Shown here piece after piece: positions 17,640 to 25,248 of a stretch of 57,302 bases of DNA. Numbering within the stretch: position 1 is the stretch's first letter; the number at the start of each line of letters is the position of its first letter. Below the pieces are notes generated by a model. It made no database searches and had not been told where the DNA came from. It saw nothing but the letters and a program-made list of their open reading frames with translations. The position numbers and the translations under genes are program-made. This stretch comes from an uncultured Clostridia bacterium (GTDB taxonomy: Bacteria; Bacillota; Clostridia; Peptostreptococcales; Anaerovoracaceae), in contig CALIBC010000237.1 of assembly GCA_938045615.1 (NCBI GenBank), positions 1 through 57,302 on the forward strand, in the 5' to 3' direction.

Positions 17640-18818
17640 ATGGATTTCACATTAAGCAAAAAGGACAGAGCATTATCAGAAAAGGCAAGAGAATTCACTG
17701 AACAGCATTTGATCCCGTATGAGATCGAGTGCGAAGAGAACAACGGTCTTTCACCGGAGAGCCACAAAGCGATTACCGAGCAGGTTATGGCATGGGGCTT
17801 CAATGCAACGAACCATTCCAAGGAACACGGCGGCGCAGGCTTCACACTGTTCGAGCAGATGCTGGCAAGTGAGCAGTTCGGTAAGGTTACAGGCGCGATT
17901 TGGGACGCAGTTCCTCAGCCTTCCTTCCCGATGAAGTTCGGTACTAAGGAGCAGATTGAAGAATATCTGATTCCTGCAAACCAGTGCAAGAGAAGAGATG
18001 CTTACGCAATCACAGAGGCGGATGCAGGTTCTGACCCTACTGAATGCCAGACAACGGCGGTAAAGTGTGACGGCGGATACAAAATCAACGGTGAGAAATG
18101 GTACGTAACCGTCGGTAATATCGCAGACTTCCTGTTGGTCCACACCCATCTCGACGGAGATCCTGCAAAGGCGACGGTATTCTTCGTAGAGAAGGACACT
18201 CCGGGAGTAAGCATCAAGAGAACTCCTGAATTCACGCATCATTTCGCATTCAAGCACCCTGAATTCACCTTTGAAGATGTAGTCGTTGACGAGTCCAAGA
18301 TCCTGAAAGGAATCGGAGAAGGCTTCACCATGACAAAGGACTGGTTCGTAGAAGCCAGACTGGGAATCGCTGCAAGATGTGTCGGCGGAGCTGAAAGGGT
18401 TCTGGAAGTAGCTAACGAATGGGCTGCAAACCGTGTTCAGGGCGGACAGATCATCAGAGATTATCAGGTGATTGAGCACATGCTGGTTGACATGACGATG
18501 GAAATCATGGCTGCAAAATCTCTGCTTTACAGAGTGTGCTGGGAGATTTCCGGGGACATGGATCGTAAGCTGAAGCATGCAAGAGCATCCGCGATCAAAT
18601 TGTGGTGCTCCGAGATGGTTAACAGAGTAACTGACATGGGCGTTCAGATCCTCGGCGGACGTGGATACATGAGAGAAAACCCGGTTGAGAGACTCTGGAG
18701 AGACCAGCGCGTTGACAGAATTTGGGAAGGTACTTCTGAAATTCAGAGGAACGTAATCGGAGGAATGATCAAGAAGAGAGGAACTGACCTCTACACTGAA
18801 TGGGCGTACGAAGAGTAA
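17640..18818 (+). CDS. Acyl-CoA dehydrogenase family flavoprotein (candidate gamma-butyrobetainyl-CoA enzyme)
   Basis: A 392-aa member of the acyl-CoA dehydrogenase family. The FAD/substrate motif YAITEADAGSDPTE is near residue 122, and the catalytic base fits Glu363 in IWEGTSEIQ near the C-terminus. As first gene before two class III CoA-transferases, a ferredoxin and a BCCT transporter, it resembles the gut gamma-butyrobetaine-utilisation clusters (published as gbu or bbu). In those, an acyl-CoA dehydrogenase-like enzyme makes crotonyl-CoA and trimethylamine from the betaine CoA ester. An ordinary dehydrogenase or a crotonobetainyl-CoA reductase is the alternative. ATG 17640 has AAAGGAG 5 nt upstream. 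Confidence 0.85.
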   Translation: MDFTLSKKDRALSEKAREFTEQHLIPYEIECEENNGLSPESHKAITEQVMAWGFNATNHSKEHGGAGFTLFEQMLASEQFGKVTGAIWDAVPQPSFPMKFGTKEQIEEYLIPANQCKRRDAYAITEADAGSDPTECQTTAVKCDGGYKINGEKWYVTVGNIADFLLVHTHLDGDPAKATVFFVEKDTPGVSIKRTPEFTHHFAFKHPEFTFEDVVVDESKILKGIGEGFTMTKDWFVEARLGIAARCVGGAERVLEVANEWAANRVQGGQIIRDYQVIEHMLVDMTMEIMAAKSLLYRVCWEISGDMDRKLKHARASAIKLWCSEMVNRVTDMGVQILGGRGYMRENPVERLWRDQRVDRIWEGTSEIQRNVIGGMIKKRGTDLYTEWAYEE

Positions 18819-18874
18819 GCCGAATGCTTTTGTCGTAATAGAAAAGCCTGAAAGCTCGCATTAGAGGAGGAATT

Positions 18875-20053
18875 ATGGAACCATTAAAAGGAATTAAAGT
18901 TCTTGATTTAACAATAAATTCCAGCTATTGTGGGATGGAACTGGCAGACTATGGCGCAGAAGTGATCAAAGTTGAAGAACCCGGCGGAGGAGATCCGCTG
19001 CGCAGACTGGCTCCATTAAAAGATGGAGCCAGTCCTCATCATATTTATCGCGACCGCGGTAAGATGAGTATAACTTTGGATTTACAGAAGCCGGAAGGTC
19101 AGAACATCCTCAAAAAACTGGTGAAAGAAAGTGACGCAATCATAGAAAACTTCGTACCCGGTACCCTCGAAAAACTCGGGCTGGGATATGAAGATTTATC
19201 CAAAATCAATCCTACCATTGTCTATGGTAGAATCTCTGCCTATGGATCCACAGGAAAGGGAGCGGAGACTCCACAGTCGGATCTTGTTGCTCAGGCAAAG
19301 TGTGGTGTTATGCACCTTACAGGATTCCCTGAAAACCCGCCAACCAGAATCGGATTTAATATTTCGGAGCATTATGCGGCAAGTTTCCTTGCTTCTGCAA
19401 TATGTATCGCAATTTATCGTGCAAAGAAATACGGAGAAGGACAGATGGTGGAGACGACACTTGCAGGTTCTGCGATTGCAATTTCAGAGGATAAGGTCAT
19501 AACCTACGGTGCGGACAATGAAGACCCTATGCGTACCGGGAATGCACATCCTCTCATCAATCCTTATGATATCCTTAAGTGTAAGGACGGTTATGTGGCG
19601 ATGGGGATTTCATCGGATGCACAGTGGACGAAGTTCTGCAAGGCCTTTAACACGCCGGAATGGGACGAGGACGAGAAGTACTGTTCAAACCTGGTCAGAG
19701 GTTATCATTATTTCGGAGATCTGAGAATCAAGATCGAAGAACTGTTTTCCAATTACACTATGCAGGAGATTACGGATATCTGCGATGAACACCTGATTCC
19801 GGGGACTATGTGCAGTACCACCAAGGAAGCTCTCAATGAGCAGCAACTGAAAGAACGTAGCATGATTGTCGATCTGAAAACGAAAGAACTGGGAACAATC
19901 CGTATGCCGGGTCGCCCAATAAAATTTTCCGGAGAGTCAGAGTCACCGATTAAGGATGCCCCCGCACTCGGGGAACAGAGTGAAAAAATCTTGACGGACT
20001 TGGGATATGATTCGGAAAAAATCGATCAACTCAAAGATAACGGCATCATATAA
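18875..20053 (+). CDS. CaiB/BaiF-type class III CoA-transferase with Glu in place of catalytic Asp
   Basis: A 392-aa class III CoA-transferase, expected to move CoA between carboxylic acids through an enzyme-bound anhydride. The N-terminal MEPLKGIKVLDLT, the ENFVPGTLEKLGLG block and the late GRPIKFS are typical. Aligning the catalytic-Asp region with the next gene (SLCD at 167-170) and with formyl-CoA transferase (LGDSNSG) places Glu165 (ISEHYA) where Asp is expected. The neighbour keeps Asp170. This copy may use Glu, have another role, or be a non-catalytic partner. AGAGGAGG precedes the ATG. Confidence 0.88.
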   Translation: MEPLKGIKVLDLTINSSYCGMELADYGAEVIKVEEPGGGDPLRRLAPLKDGASPHHIYRDRGKMSITLDLQKPEGQNILKKLVKESDAIIENFVPGTLEKLGLGYEDLSKINPTIVYGRISAYGSTGKGAETPQSDLVAQAKCGVMHLTGFPENPPTRIGFNISEHYAASFLASAICIAIYRAKKYGEGQMVETTLAGSAIAISEDKVITYGADNEDPMRTGNAHPLINPYDILKCKDGYVAMGISSDAQWTKFCKAFNTPEWDEDEKYCSNLVRGYHYFGDLRIKIEELFSNYTMQEITDICDEHLIPGTMCSTTKEALNEQQLKERSMIVDLKTKELGTIRMPGRPIKFSGESESPIKDAPALGEQSEKILTDLGYDSEKIDQLKDNGII

Positions 20054-20065
20054 GAGGGAGAAAAG

Positions 20066-21271
20066 ATGATGAAAAACAGACCACTTGAGGGCATTAAAGT
20101 CCTTGATTTTTCACAGGTTTTAGCTGCTCCATTCTGCGGGATGATGCTTGCGGACATGGGTGCGGAGGTCATCAAAGTAGAACGACCGGGGCTTGGTGAT
20201 ATTTCAAGGGAATACGGTCCTTATAAGAATGATATCAGCCTGTACTTTTGTCAATTCAACAGAGGGAAAAAAGATATCGCCGTAGATATGAGATCCGAGG
20301 GAGGCAAAAAAGTCATCATGGATCTGGTAGCGGAAGCGGATATCGTAATAGAAAACTTTAAATACGGAACATTGGATAAGATGGGGCTTGGATTTGACGA
20401 TATGATCAAAGTCAATCCTCAGCTCATCTATGGGTCGATTGCGGGATTCGGGACCTACGGTCCGTTGTCACACCTGCCATGCATGGATATTATTGCGGCG
20501 GCCAGAAGCGGTTTGGTAGGAACGTCCGGGGGAGAAAACGAAGCGCCTATTAAGCCGGGATTCTCACTTTGTGATACATGGGCGGGACTGCAGCTTCTCA
20601 GAGGATTGTCCATGGGTCTTTTGCAAAAGGAAATGACTGGAAAAGGATGCAGAGTCGATATTGCTATGCTTGATTGCGCATTCTATATGTGCGAGTATCC
20701 GGTACTGGAATACTCGATTACCGGAGAATTCAGCAAGAGAACCGGGAATCATATTGAGAATTATGCTCCTTACGGCGAGTTCAAAACAAACGACGGGAAC
20801 GTGGTAATAGCGGCTTCCTCCGAAGAACAGTGGGCAGAGGTGTTGAAGATTCTCGATTTGGAGGAACTGGCGAAAGACAAACGGTTCTCCGACAACGAAC
20901 AGAGAGTTAAAAACCGTGAGGCTCTGATTGCCGCAATCGAAGAAGGAACCTCCAAGCGTGGAAGATATGAGCTCGAAACCGCTCTTTGCGCAGCCGGGGT
21001 TCCGGCAGCTGCAGTCCAGACTTTAGCGGAATTTGACAATCAGCCTGAAACGAAGGAATTAAAGGTAATTATTGATGTTAATCAGCCTGAATTTGGTGAT
21101 TATATCGCAGTAAATACCCCTATCAAATTCAGTAAGACCCCGGTGGATCCGAATCATCCCGCAGCTGCGCATCCGGGAGAAAACAGCGTGGAAATTATGA
21201 AGAAAATCGGATACAGCGATGAATTGATCGATACGCTTCTTGAGAACGGTTCAATAAGTCAGTTCAGTTAA
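20066..21271 (+). CDS. CaiB/BaiF-type class III CoA-transferase
   Basis: A 401-aa class III CoA-transferase. It has PLEGIKVLDFSQVLAAP at the start, the IENFKYGTLDKMGLGF block and the catalytic Asp170 in GFSLCDTWAG, the expected position. It likely activates the imported betaine as a CoA thioester by taking CoA from a product such as crotonyl-CoA, butyryl-CoA or acetyl-CoA. It lies 12 bp after its paralogue, with GAGGGAG upstream; a second ATG at 20069 is possible. Two such transferases in one operon suggest two different acyl partners or a heteromer. Confidence 0.9.
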   Translation: MMKNRPLEGIKVLDFSQVLAAPFCGMMLADMGAEVIKVERPGLGDISREYGPYKNDISLYFCQFNRGKKDIAVDMRSEGGKKVIMDLVAEADIVIENFKYGTLDKMGLGFDDMIKVNPQLIYGSIAGFGTYGPLSHLPCMDIIAAARSGLVGTSGGENEAPIKPGFSLCDTWAGLQLLRGLSMGLLQKEMTGKGCRVDIAMLDCAFYMCEYPVLEYSITGEFSKRTGNHIENYAPYGEFKTNDGNVVIAASSEEQWAEVLKILDLEELAKDKRFSDNEQRVKNREALIAAIEEGTSKRGRYELETALCAAGVPAAAVQTLAEFDNQPETKELKVIIDVNQPEFGDYIAVNTPIKFSKTPVDPNHPAAAHPGENSVEIMKKIGYSDELIDTLLENGSISQFS

Positions 21272-21290
21272 AGCAGAAAGAGTATCTTCT

Positions 21291-21578
21291 ATGAAAGAGT
21301 TATTTTATCCCGATAAAGAAAAATGCATAAGGTGCAGGTGGTGCGCTGAAATCTGTCCGATGGGTGTCATTGACTTGACGAAAGATGGTTACCCGATCCC
21401 GGTTGAGGAAGCATTTAATCTTTGTATTAATTGTGGATATTGTGTTGACGTCTGTGAGAGTGCGGCATTTTATCATGCGGTTCGAAAGAGGAATACGACA
21501 TCAAAGGCTGCGAAGAAGAGACTTCAGAGAAAGAGGGAAGTTAATAAGTTATTAGGAAAGCCGTATAAGCGGCTATAA
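21291..21578 (+). CDS. Small 2x[4Fe-4S] ferredoxin with basic tail
   Basis: A 95-aa ferredoxin with CIRCRWCAEICP and CINCGYCVDVCE, each a CxxCxxCxxxC motif, so two 4Fe-4S clusters. The second lacks the usual Pro after the last Cys. The last ~30 residues are strongly basic (KAAKKRLQRKREVNK). It probably supplies or accepts electrons for the flavoenzyme at 17640. Its place between CoA-transferase and transporter genes matches the gamma-butyrobetaine clusters as I recall them. Confidence 0.88.
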   Translation: MKELFYPDKEKCIRCRWCAEICPMGVIDLTKDGYPIPVEEAFNLCINCGYCVDVCESAAFYHAVRKRNTTSKAAKKRLQRKREVNKLLGKPYKRL

Positions 21579-21603
21579 TCCTATTTTTTTAAAAAGCATA
21601 GGA
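21579..21603 (+). promoter_or_regulatory. Hairpin that could cover the BCCT ribosome site
   Basis: TCCTAT (21579-21584) can pair with ATAGGA (21598-21603), the start of the ATAGGAGGTG ribosome site of the transporter gene. This could damp translation of the transporter. The stem is only 6 bp. Confidence 0.35.
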
Positions 21604-21614
21604 GGTGAGTCCTT

Positions 21615-23216
21615 ATGGATAAGTCAAAGAAAAATAATACAGAAATCGGTCTGATGATTACGGCTTTGGTTGTGCTGGGAGTGTTCCTCGTATTCATGAT
21701 CCTGAATCCGAAAAAGACCATTGGCGGCATAGGTGGATTTTTCCAGGGCATGATCGGTACATTGGGTCCGCTGTTCCTTTTACTGGCGTTTGGATCCCTG
21801 ATAGTATCGTTGATTCTGATGTTCAGTAAGTATGGAAAGGTCAGATTGGGTGACTCTAAACCGGAATATTCCACATTCAGCTGGATGGCAATGATGATGC
21901 TTGCGTCTCTTGCTGCGGCGGCGTTGTATTGGTCACTTACGGAATGGGCCTTTTACTATGAAGCCCCGGGAATTGGAATTAAACCGAGAACAGATGAAGC
22001 CCTTGAATCTTCGTTGAGTTTCCAGTTCTATAACTGGGGTATGGTGAACCAGGCGCTGTATGCGCTTGCAGGAGTTGCTATCGGATACAGTGTATATGTA
22101 AGAAAAGTTCAATCTTTCCAGACTTCTGCGGTTTGTAACGCTATGATAGGAAAACGTCTCGGTGACAACGGGAAAACGATTCTTGGAAAGGTAATAGACT
22201 TTTGTGTTATCTTGGGAATTCTCGGTGCATTGAGTTCTTCTCTGGGACTTGCAGTTCCTCTGGCATCCGGAGGACTGAAGGTTTTGTTTGGAATGGAAGC
22301 CACACCGATCGTACAAATCGGAATCATTGTGGTGATTGCGGCGGTATATATTTTCACTTCTTATCTTGGAACCAACAAGGGAATGAAGGTATTGAGCAAC
22401 GCGGCAGCTGTTTTGTGCGTCGCATTCCTGATATATGTTTTATGCGCAGGTCCTACACAATTCATTTTCAAGAATACGGTAAATTCTCTGGGCAAATGCT
22501 TCCATAACCTGATACCTATCGCTTTGTTTACGGATCCGATCAGGAAGACCGGATTCCCTGAAGGATGGACGATTTACTTTGTGGCATTTTATTTGAACTA
22601 TGTGGCAATGATGGGAATCTTCATTGCCAAGATCTCGAAGGGAAGAACGATTCGTGAGGTGGCCGCTGCCACGGTTATTGGAATGTCCGTCTGCACATGG
22701 ATATTCTTTGGAATTGACGGAAGCTTCTCGATGCATGCTTTCATCACCGGTAAGGTTGATGTGGTAAGTCTGGCGAATTCCGGTGCGGGTCAGTCGGCAA
22801 TATATAGTATTCTTGATATACTGCCTTTCGGAGGAACGTTGATCCCATTGGTTATGCTGTTATTGATTGTCGGATTTGTAGCTCCTTCCATGGACTCTGC
22901 CGCATTGGCGCTTTCTGAAACGGTTACAAAATCGGGAGAACCTAAGATGAGAGTCAGGTTGTTCTGGTGCGTTGCGCTGGCAGTGATTCCGCTTGCGGTA
23001 ACCATTACAGGATCCGGATTTGACGCAATCAAGCAGGTTGCCATAATTGTTTCGGTACCGTTTATTGTCATAATTGCCGGCATGGCGTTAGGTTTGTTCA
23101 AATGGCTGAAAGAAGACAGTTTAAACGGGGTTCATGATAGAAATCTCGAAATTCAAAGGGAAGAAATGTTGCAGGATCGAGGGATAGCCGCTACAGCAGA
23201 GAATGCAACGGAATAA
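21615..23216 (+). CDS. BCCT family betaine/carnitine transporter
   Basis: A 533-aa, 12-segment transporter of the betaine-choline-carnitine family (BetP, CaiT). The family core is visible as GWTIYFVAFYLNYV (residues 317-330), IFIAKISKGRTIRE and CTWIFFGIDGS. Compared by memory with CaiT, the GW Trp318 and Tyr329 are kept. The usual Trp-Trp pair reads Phe325-Tyr326, and the second Trp of the WGxxxW motif is Gln146. The aromatic cage is therefore altered and the exact betaine is uncertain. Context favours gamma-butyrobetaine, crotonobetaine or carnitine. Confidence 0.92.
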   Translation: MDKSKKNNTEIGLMITALVVLGVFLVFMILNPKKTIGGIGGFFQGMIGTLGPLFLLLAFGSLIVSLILMFSKYGKVRLGDSKPEYSTFSWMAMMMLASLAAAALYWSLTEWAFYYEAPGIGIKPRTDEALESSLSFQFYNWGMVNQALYALAGVAIGYSVYVRKVQSFQTSAVCNAMIGKRLGDNGKTILGKVIDFCVILGILGALSSSLGLAVPLASGGLKVLFGMEATPIVQIGIIVVIAAVYIFTSYLGTNKGMKVLSNAAAVLCVAFLIYVLCAGPTQFIFKNTVNSLGKCFHNLIPIALFTDPIRKTGFPEGWTIYFVAFYLNYVAMMGIFIAKISKGRTIREVAAATVIGMSVCTWIFFGIDGSFSMHAFITGKVDVVSLANSGAGQSAIYSILDILPFGGTLIPLVMLLLIVGFVAPSMDSAALALSETVTKSGEPKMRVRLFWCVALAVIPLAVTITGSGFDAIKQVAIIVSVPFIVIIAGMALGLFKWLKEDSLNGVHDRNLEIQREEMLQDRGIAATAENATE

Positions 23217-23224
23217 ACGATAGG

Positions 23225-23288
23225 ATTCCCTGAAATCTGATGCATAGTAATGTGACACGTGTCGCGCTGTTGTCATATTTCGGGGAAT
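23225..23288 (+). terminator. Large hairpin after the BCCT gene
   Basis: ATTCCCTGAAAT (23225-23236) pairs with ATTTCGGGGAAT (23277-23288) with one G-U pair; the loop contains the palindrome ACACGTGT. It starts 8 bp after the BCCT stop and is followed only by short T runs, so it may be a terminator or a 3' stabiliser. Confidence 0.45.
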
Positions 23289-23407
23289 TGATTTTGATAT
23301 AAACCGCAGCAGTTCTACCTGTGAATCGATTATGATACATAATTACAGTCATAGAACTGTTGACGTTTTTTTTTAAAACTTGGAACGGAAAGAATGAAGG
23401 GATTACT

Positions 23408-23833
23408 ATGAGAGATGAATGTATTTTTTTCTGCAATGTAAGAGTCCGGTATGGAGAGGTGGATCAGCAGGGAATAGTGTATAACGGAAATTATGCAGTC
23501 TATGGCGATTTCGCCTTTTGTGAATTTCTGAGAAACAGGGGCTGTTCCTACAATGATCTGTCTAAGAATCTTGATTTTGAGGTCTGCCATAAGGCGTCGT
23601 CCTTTGAGTTTTTCAGCAGTGCTTATGCAGAGGACTTAGTTGAAATCGGAGTCAAGATTGTGAACATCGGTACTCGTAGCTTTACCATCGGGTATGAGTT
23701 CAGAAGAGAGGGCGAGGATGAGCTTTTAGTCTATTCCGAAGTAGTTTATGTGGGCTATGATGTGAAGAATAGAGTAAGTAGAGAATTGACTCCCTCATTC
23801 GTGAACCTGTTGACAAAACCTGCCACACTGTAA
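23408..23833 (+). CDS. YbgC/FadM-type hotdog acyl-CoA thioesterase
   Basis: A 141-aa hotdog-fold thioesterase. The family motif RYGEVDQQGIVYNGNYAVY carries the catalytic Asp. The start at 23408 is chosen for AAGGGA 5 nt upstream; it drops 16 residues of a longer frame. It probably releases CoA from a product or side-product of the upstream cluster. A hairpin and about 190 bp separate it from the transporter, so it may have its own promoter. Confidence 0.85.
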   Translation: MRDECIFFCNVRVRYGEVDQQGIVYNGNYAVYGDFAFCEFLRNRGCSYNDLSKNLDFEVCHKASSFEFFSSAYAEDLVEIGVKIVNIGTRSFTIGYEFRREGEDELLVYSEVVYVGYDVKNRVSRELTPSFVNLLTKPATL

Positions 23834-24169
23834 TCAAACAGAATATCTGTCTTAAAATGGATTTCAAATAGCGAAGGATTTCCATAACATTCCCTGATGC
23901 TTCAAAGATGTGTGCGACAGTGGACGACAGGACGTATCGGTCGGAATTACCACCGAGTACGATGCGCCGGCGGAAATAGGGCATGGCTGCGGACACAACT
24001 ATATAGCCGCAACGACAACAGACGCCGCGATCTTTTGATTGAGATAATGAATGGATTTTGAAAATTAATCCGCAGCCCCTAAAAAGAGATGCCACAAGTC
24101 CTAATCGACAGTAATTTGCCAAGGTTCAATAGATTGCGCAAGCCTTGATCAATCCCGATGCCGAAAGTC
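23834..24169. other. Intergenic region with M20 peptidase relic
   Basis: No intact gene. It contains the M20 amidohydrolase fragment described at 23898-24038 and two similar CTTGATC segments near 24143 and 24169. The promoter of the deacetylase gene follows at once. Confidence 0.5.
23898..24038 (+). pseudogene. Fragment of an M20-family amidohydrolase
   Basis: Forward translation gives VGITTEYDAPAEIGHGCGHN followed by YIAATTTDAAIF and a stop. This is recognisable as the metal-binding block of M20 peptidases/aminoacylases (EYDALPxIGHACGHN). The frame is open only from 23898 to 24038 and has no start or flanking domain. It is a short relic of a lost gene, downstream of the thioesterase. Confidence 0.7.
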
Positions 24170-24198
24170 TTGATCGATTTCATGAAATGTCGTAAAAT
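24170..24198 (+). promoter_or_regulatory. Sigma-A promoter of polysaccharide deacetylase
   Basis: TTGATC (24170-24175), 17-bp spacer, TAAAAT (24193-24198); expected start of transcription near 24205. Confidence 0.55.
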
Positions 24199-24257
24199 AT
24201 GGCAGTGAAAGAGAAAACGGATTGAGTCACACGGGTTCAGAGGATTTGAGTAAAGAG

Positions 24258-25229
24258 ATGTCATCAAATAACTTTTCGGAAACAAAAATAAAAGCAGCGG
24301 CGGCAATAAAATCGGGAGTGGTAATAAAAATTATCGTGTTTTTGGCGGTGGCGGCCGCTGTGTACATTTACACTCCTGTGACACATCAGCCCGTGAAATT
24401 TGAACCGGTGGCGGATGGAACGGGGCTTACCGTAACGGGGCAAAAAGTGTATGTGTACGGGAGTATGGATGATGGTGCCAAGGTGTTGAGAACCTATTCT
24501 TTTGGGGATAAGGTGCCGGCCGACAGAGAAATCGAAGACTGGTACAAACTTAAGATGGGAAGAGGCAAATATGGGTATCTGAGAAAGAGCGGAATCCTGG
24601 CATATGATCTCACAAAGAAACACGTGGCTCTGACATTTGACGACGGTCCGTCGCGCAAAACCACACCCGTGGTGCTGAAAGCGTTGGGTTACAATAATTG
24701 CCGAGCGACATTTTTTGTTGTGGGGGCAATGATAAACAAAGATACGAAAAATATCATAAAGCAAGAGGTTTCACAAGGGTGCGAGATAGGCAATCATTCC
24801 TACAGCCATCCGTTTTTGCCGCACCTTGGAAAGAAAAAAGTAGGAAACCAAATTTCTAAAACCGACGATAAGGTGCAGCAGTCGGTAGGGATCCTCCCGA
24901 AGCTTTGCAGAGCGCCGTATGGGGGGATCAGCCACATGGTACTTGACGTTATGAAGCGTCCCAATATTTCATGGTCGGTGGATACTTTGGACTGGAAAAC
25001 AAGAAGCGGCCGAAAAACCTTTAAGACCGTAAGAAAACGGGTGCGGGATGGAGATATAGTGTTGATGCACGATATACATAAAGCGACTGCAAAGATTGTG
25101 GATAAAATCTGTAAGTTCTTGAAAAAGAAAGACTTTGAAACGGTCACGGTGACGGAACTGGCATCCATACAGGGAAAAAAACTGCTTCCGGGGAAAAATT
25201 ACAACTATTTCAGGAAAAGTAAAGATTGA
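24258..25229 (+). CDS. Membrane-anchored polysaccharide deacetylase (NodB/CE4)
   Basis: About 323 aa: a short cytoplasmic end, one transmembrane segment (VVIKIIVFLAVAAAVYIY), an SH3-like stretch and a NodB domain. All five CE4 motifs are visible: TFDDG, HSYSHP, RAPYG, DTLDW and LMHDIH. It should remove acetyl groups from cell-wall glycans (peptidoglycan N-acetylglucosamine deacetylase type) outside the cell, often giving lysozyme resistance. The start is unsure: ATG 24258 is used; an in-frame TTG at 24222 with a weak GAAAGAG is possible. Confidence 0.88.
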   Translation: MSSNNFSETKIKAAAAIKSGVVIKIIVFLAVAAAVYIYTPVTHQPVKFEPVADGTGLTVTGQKVYVYGSMDDGAKVLRTYSFGDKVPADREIEDWYKLKMGRGKYGYLRKSGILAYDLTKKHVALTFDDGPSRKTTPVVLKALGYNNCRATFFVVGAMINKDTKNIIKQEVSQGCEIGNHSYSHPFLPHLGKKKVGNQISKTDDKVQQSVGILPKLCRAPYGGISHMVLDVMKRPNISWSVDTLDWKTRSGRKTFKTVRKRVRDGDIVLMHDIHKATAKIVDKICKFLKKKDFETVTVTELASIQGKKLLPGKNYNYFRKSKD

Positions 25230-25248
25230 AGCGTCAAGGTGGACGGAC

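Noticed and set aside
17751..18578. 275-codon minus-strand frame opposite the acyl-CoA dehydrogenase
   Set aside because: A shadow of a strongly conserved forward gene; no start signal or domain.
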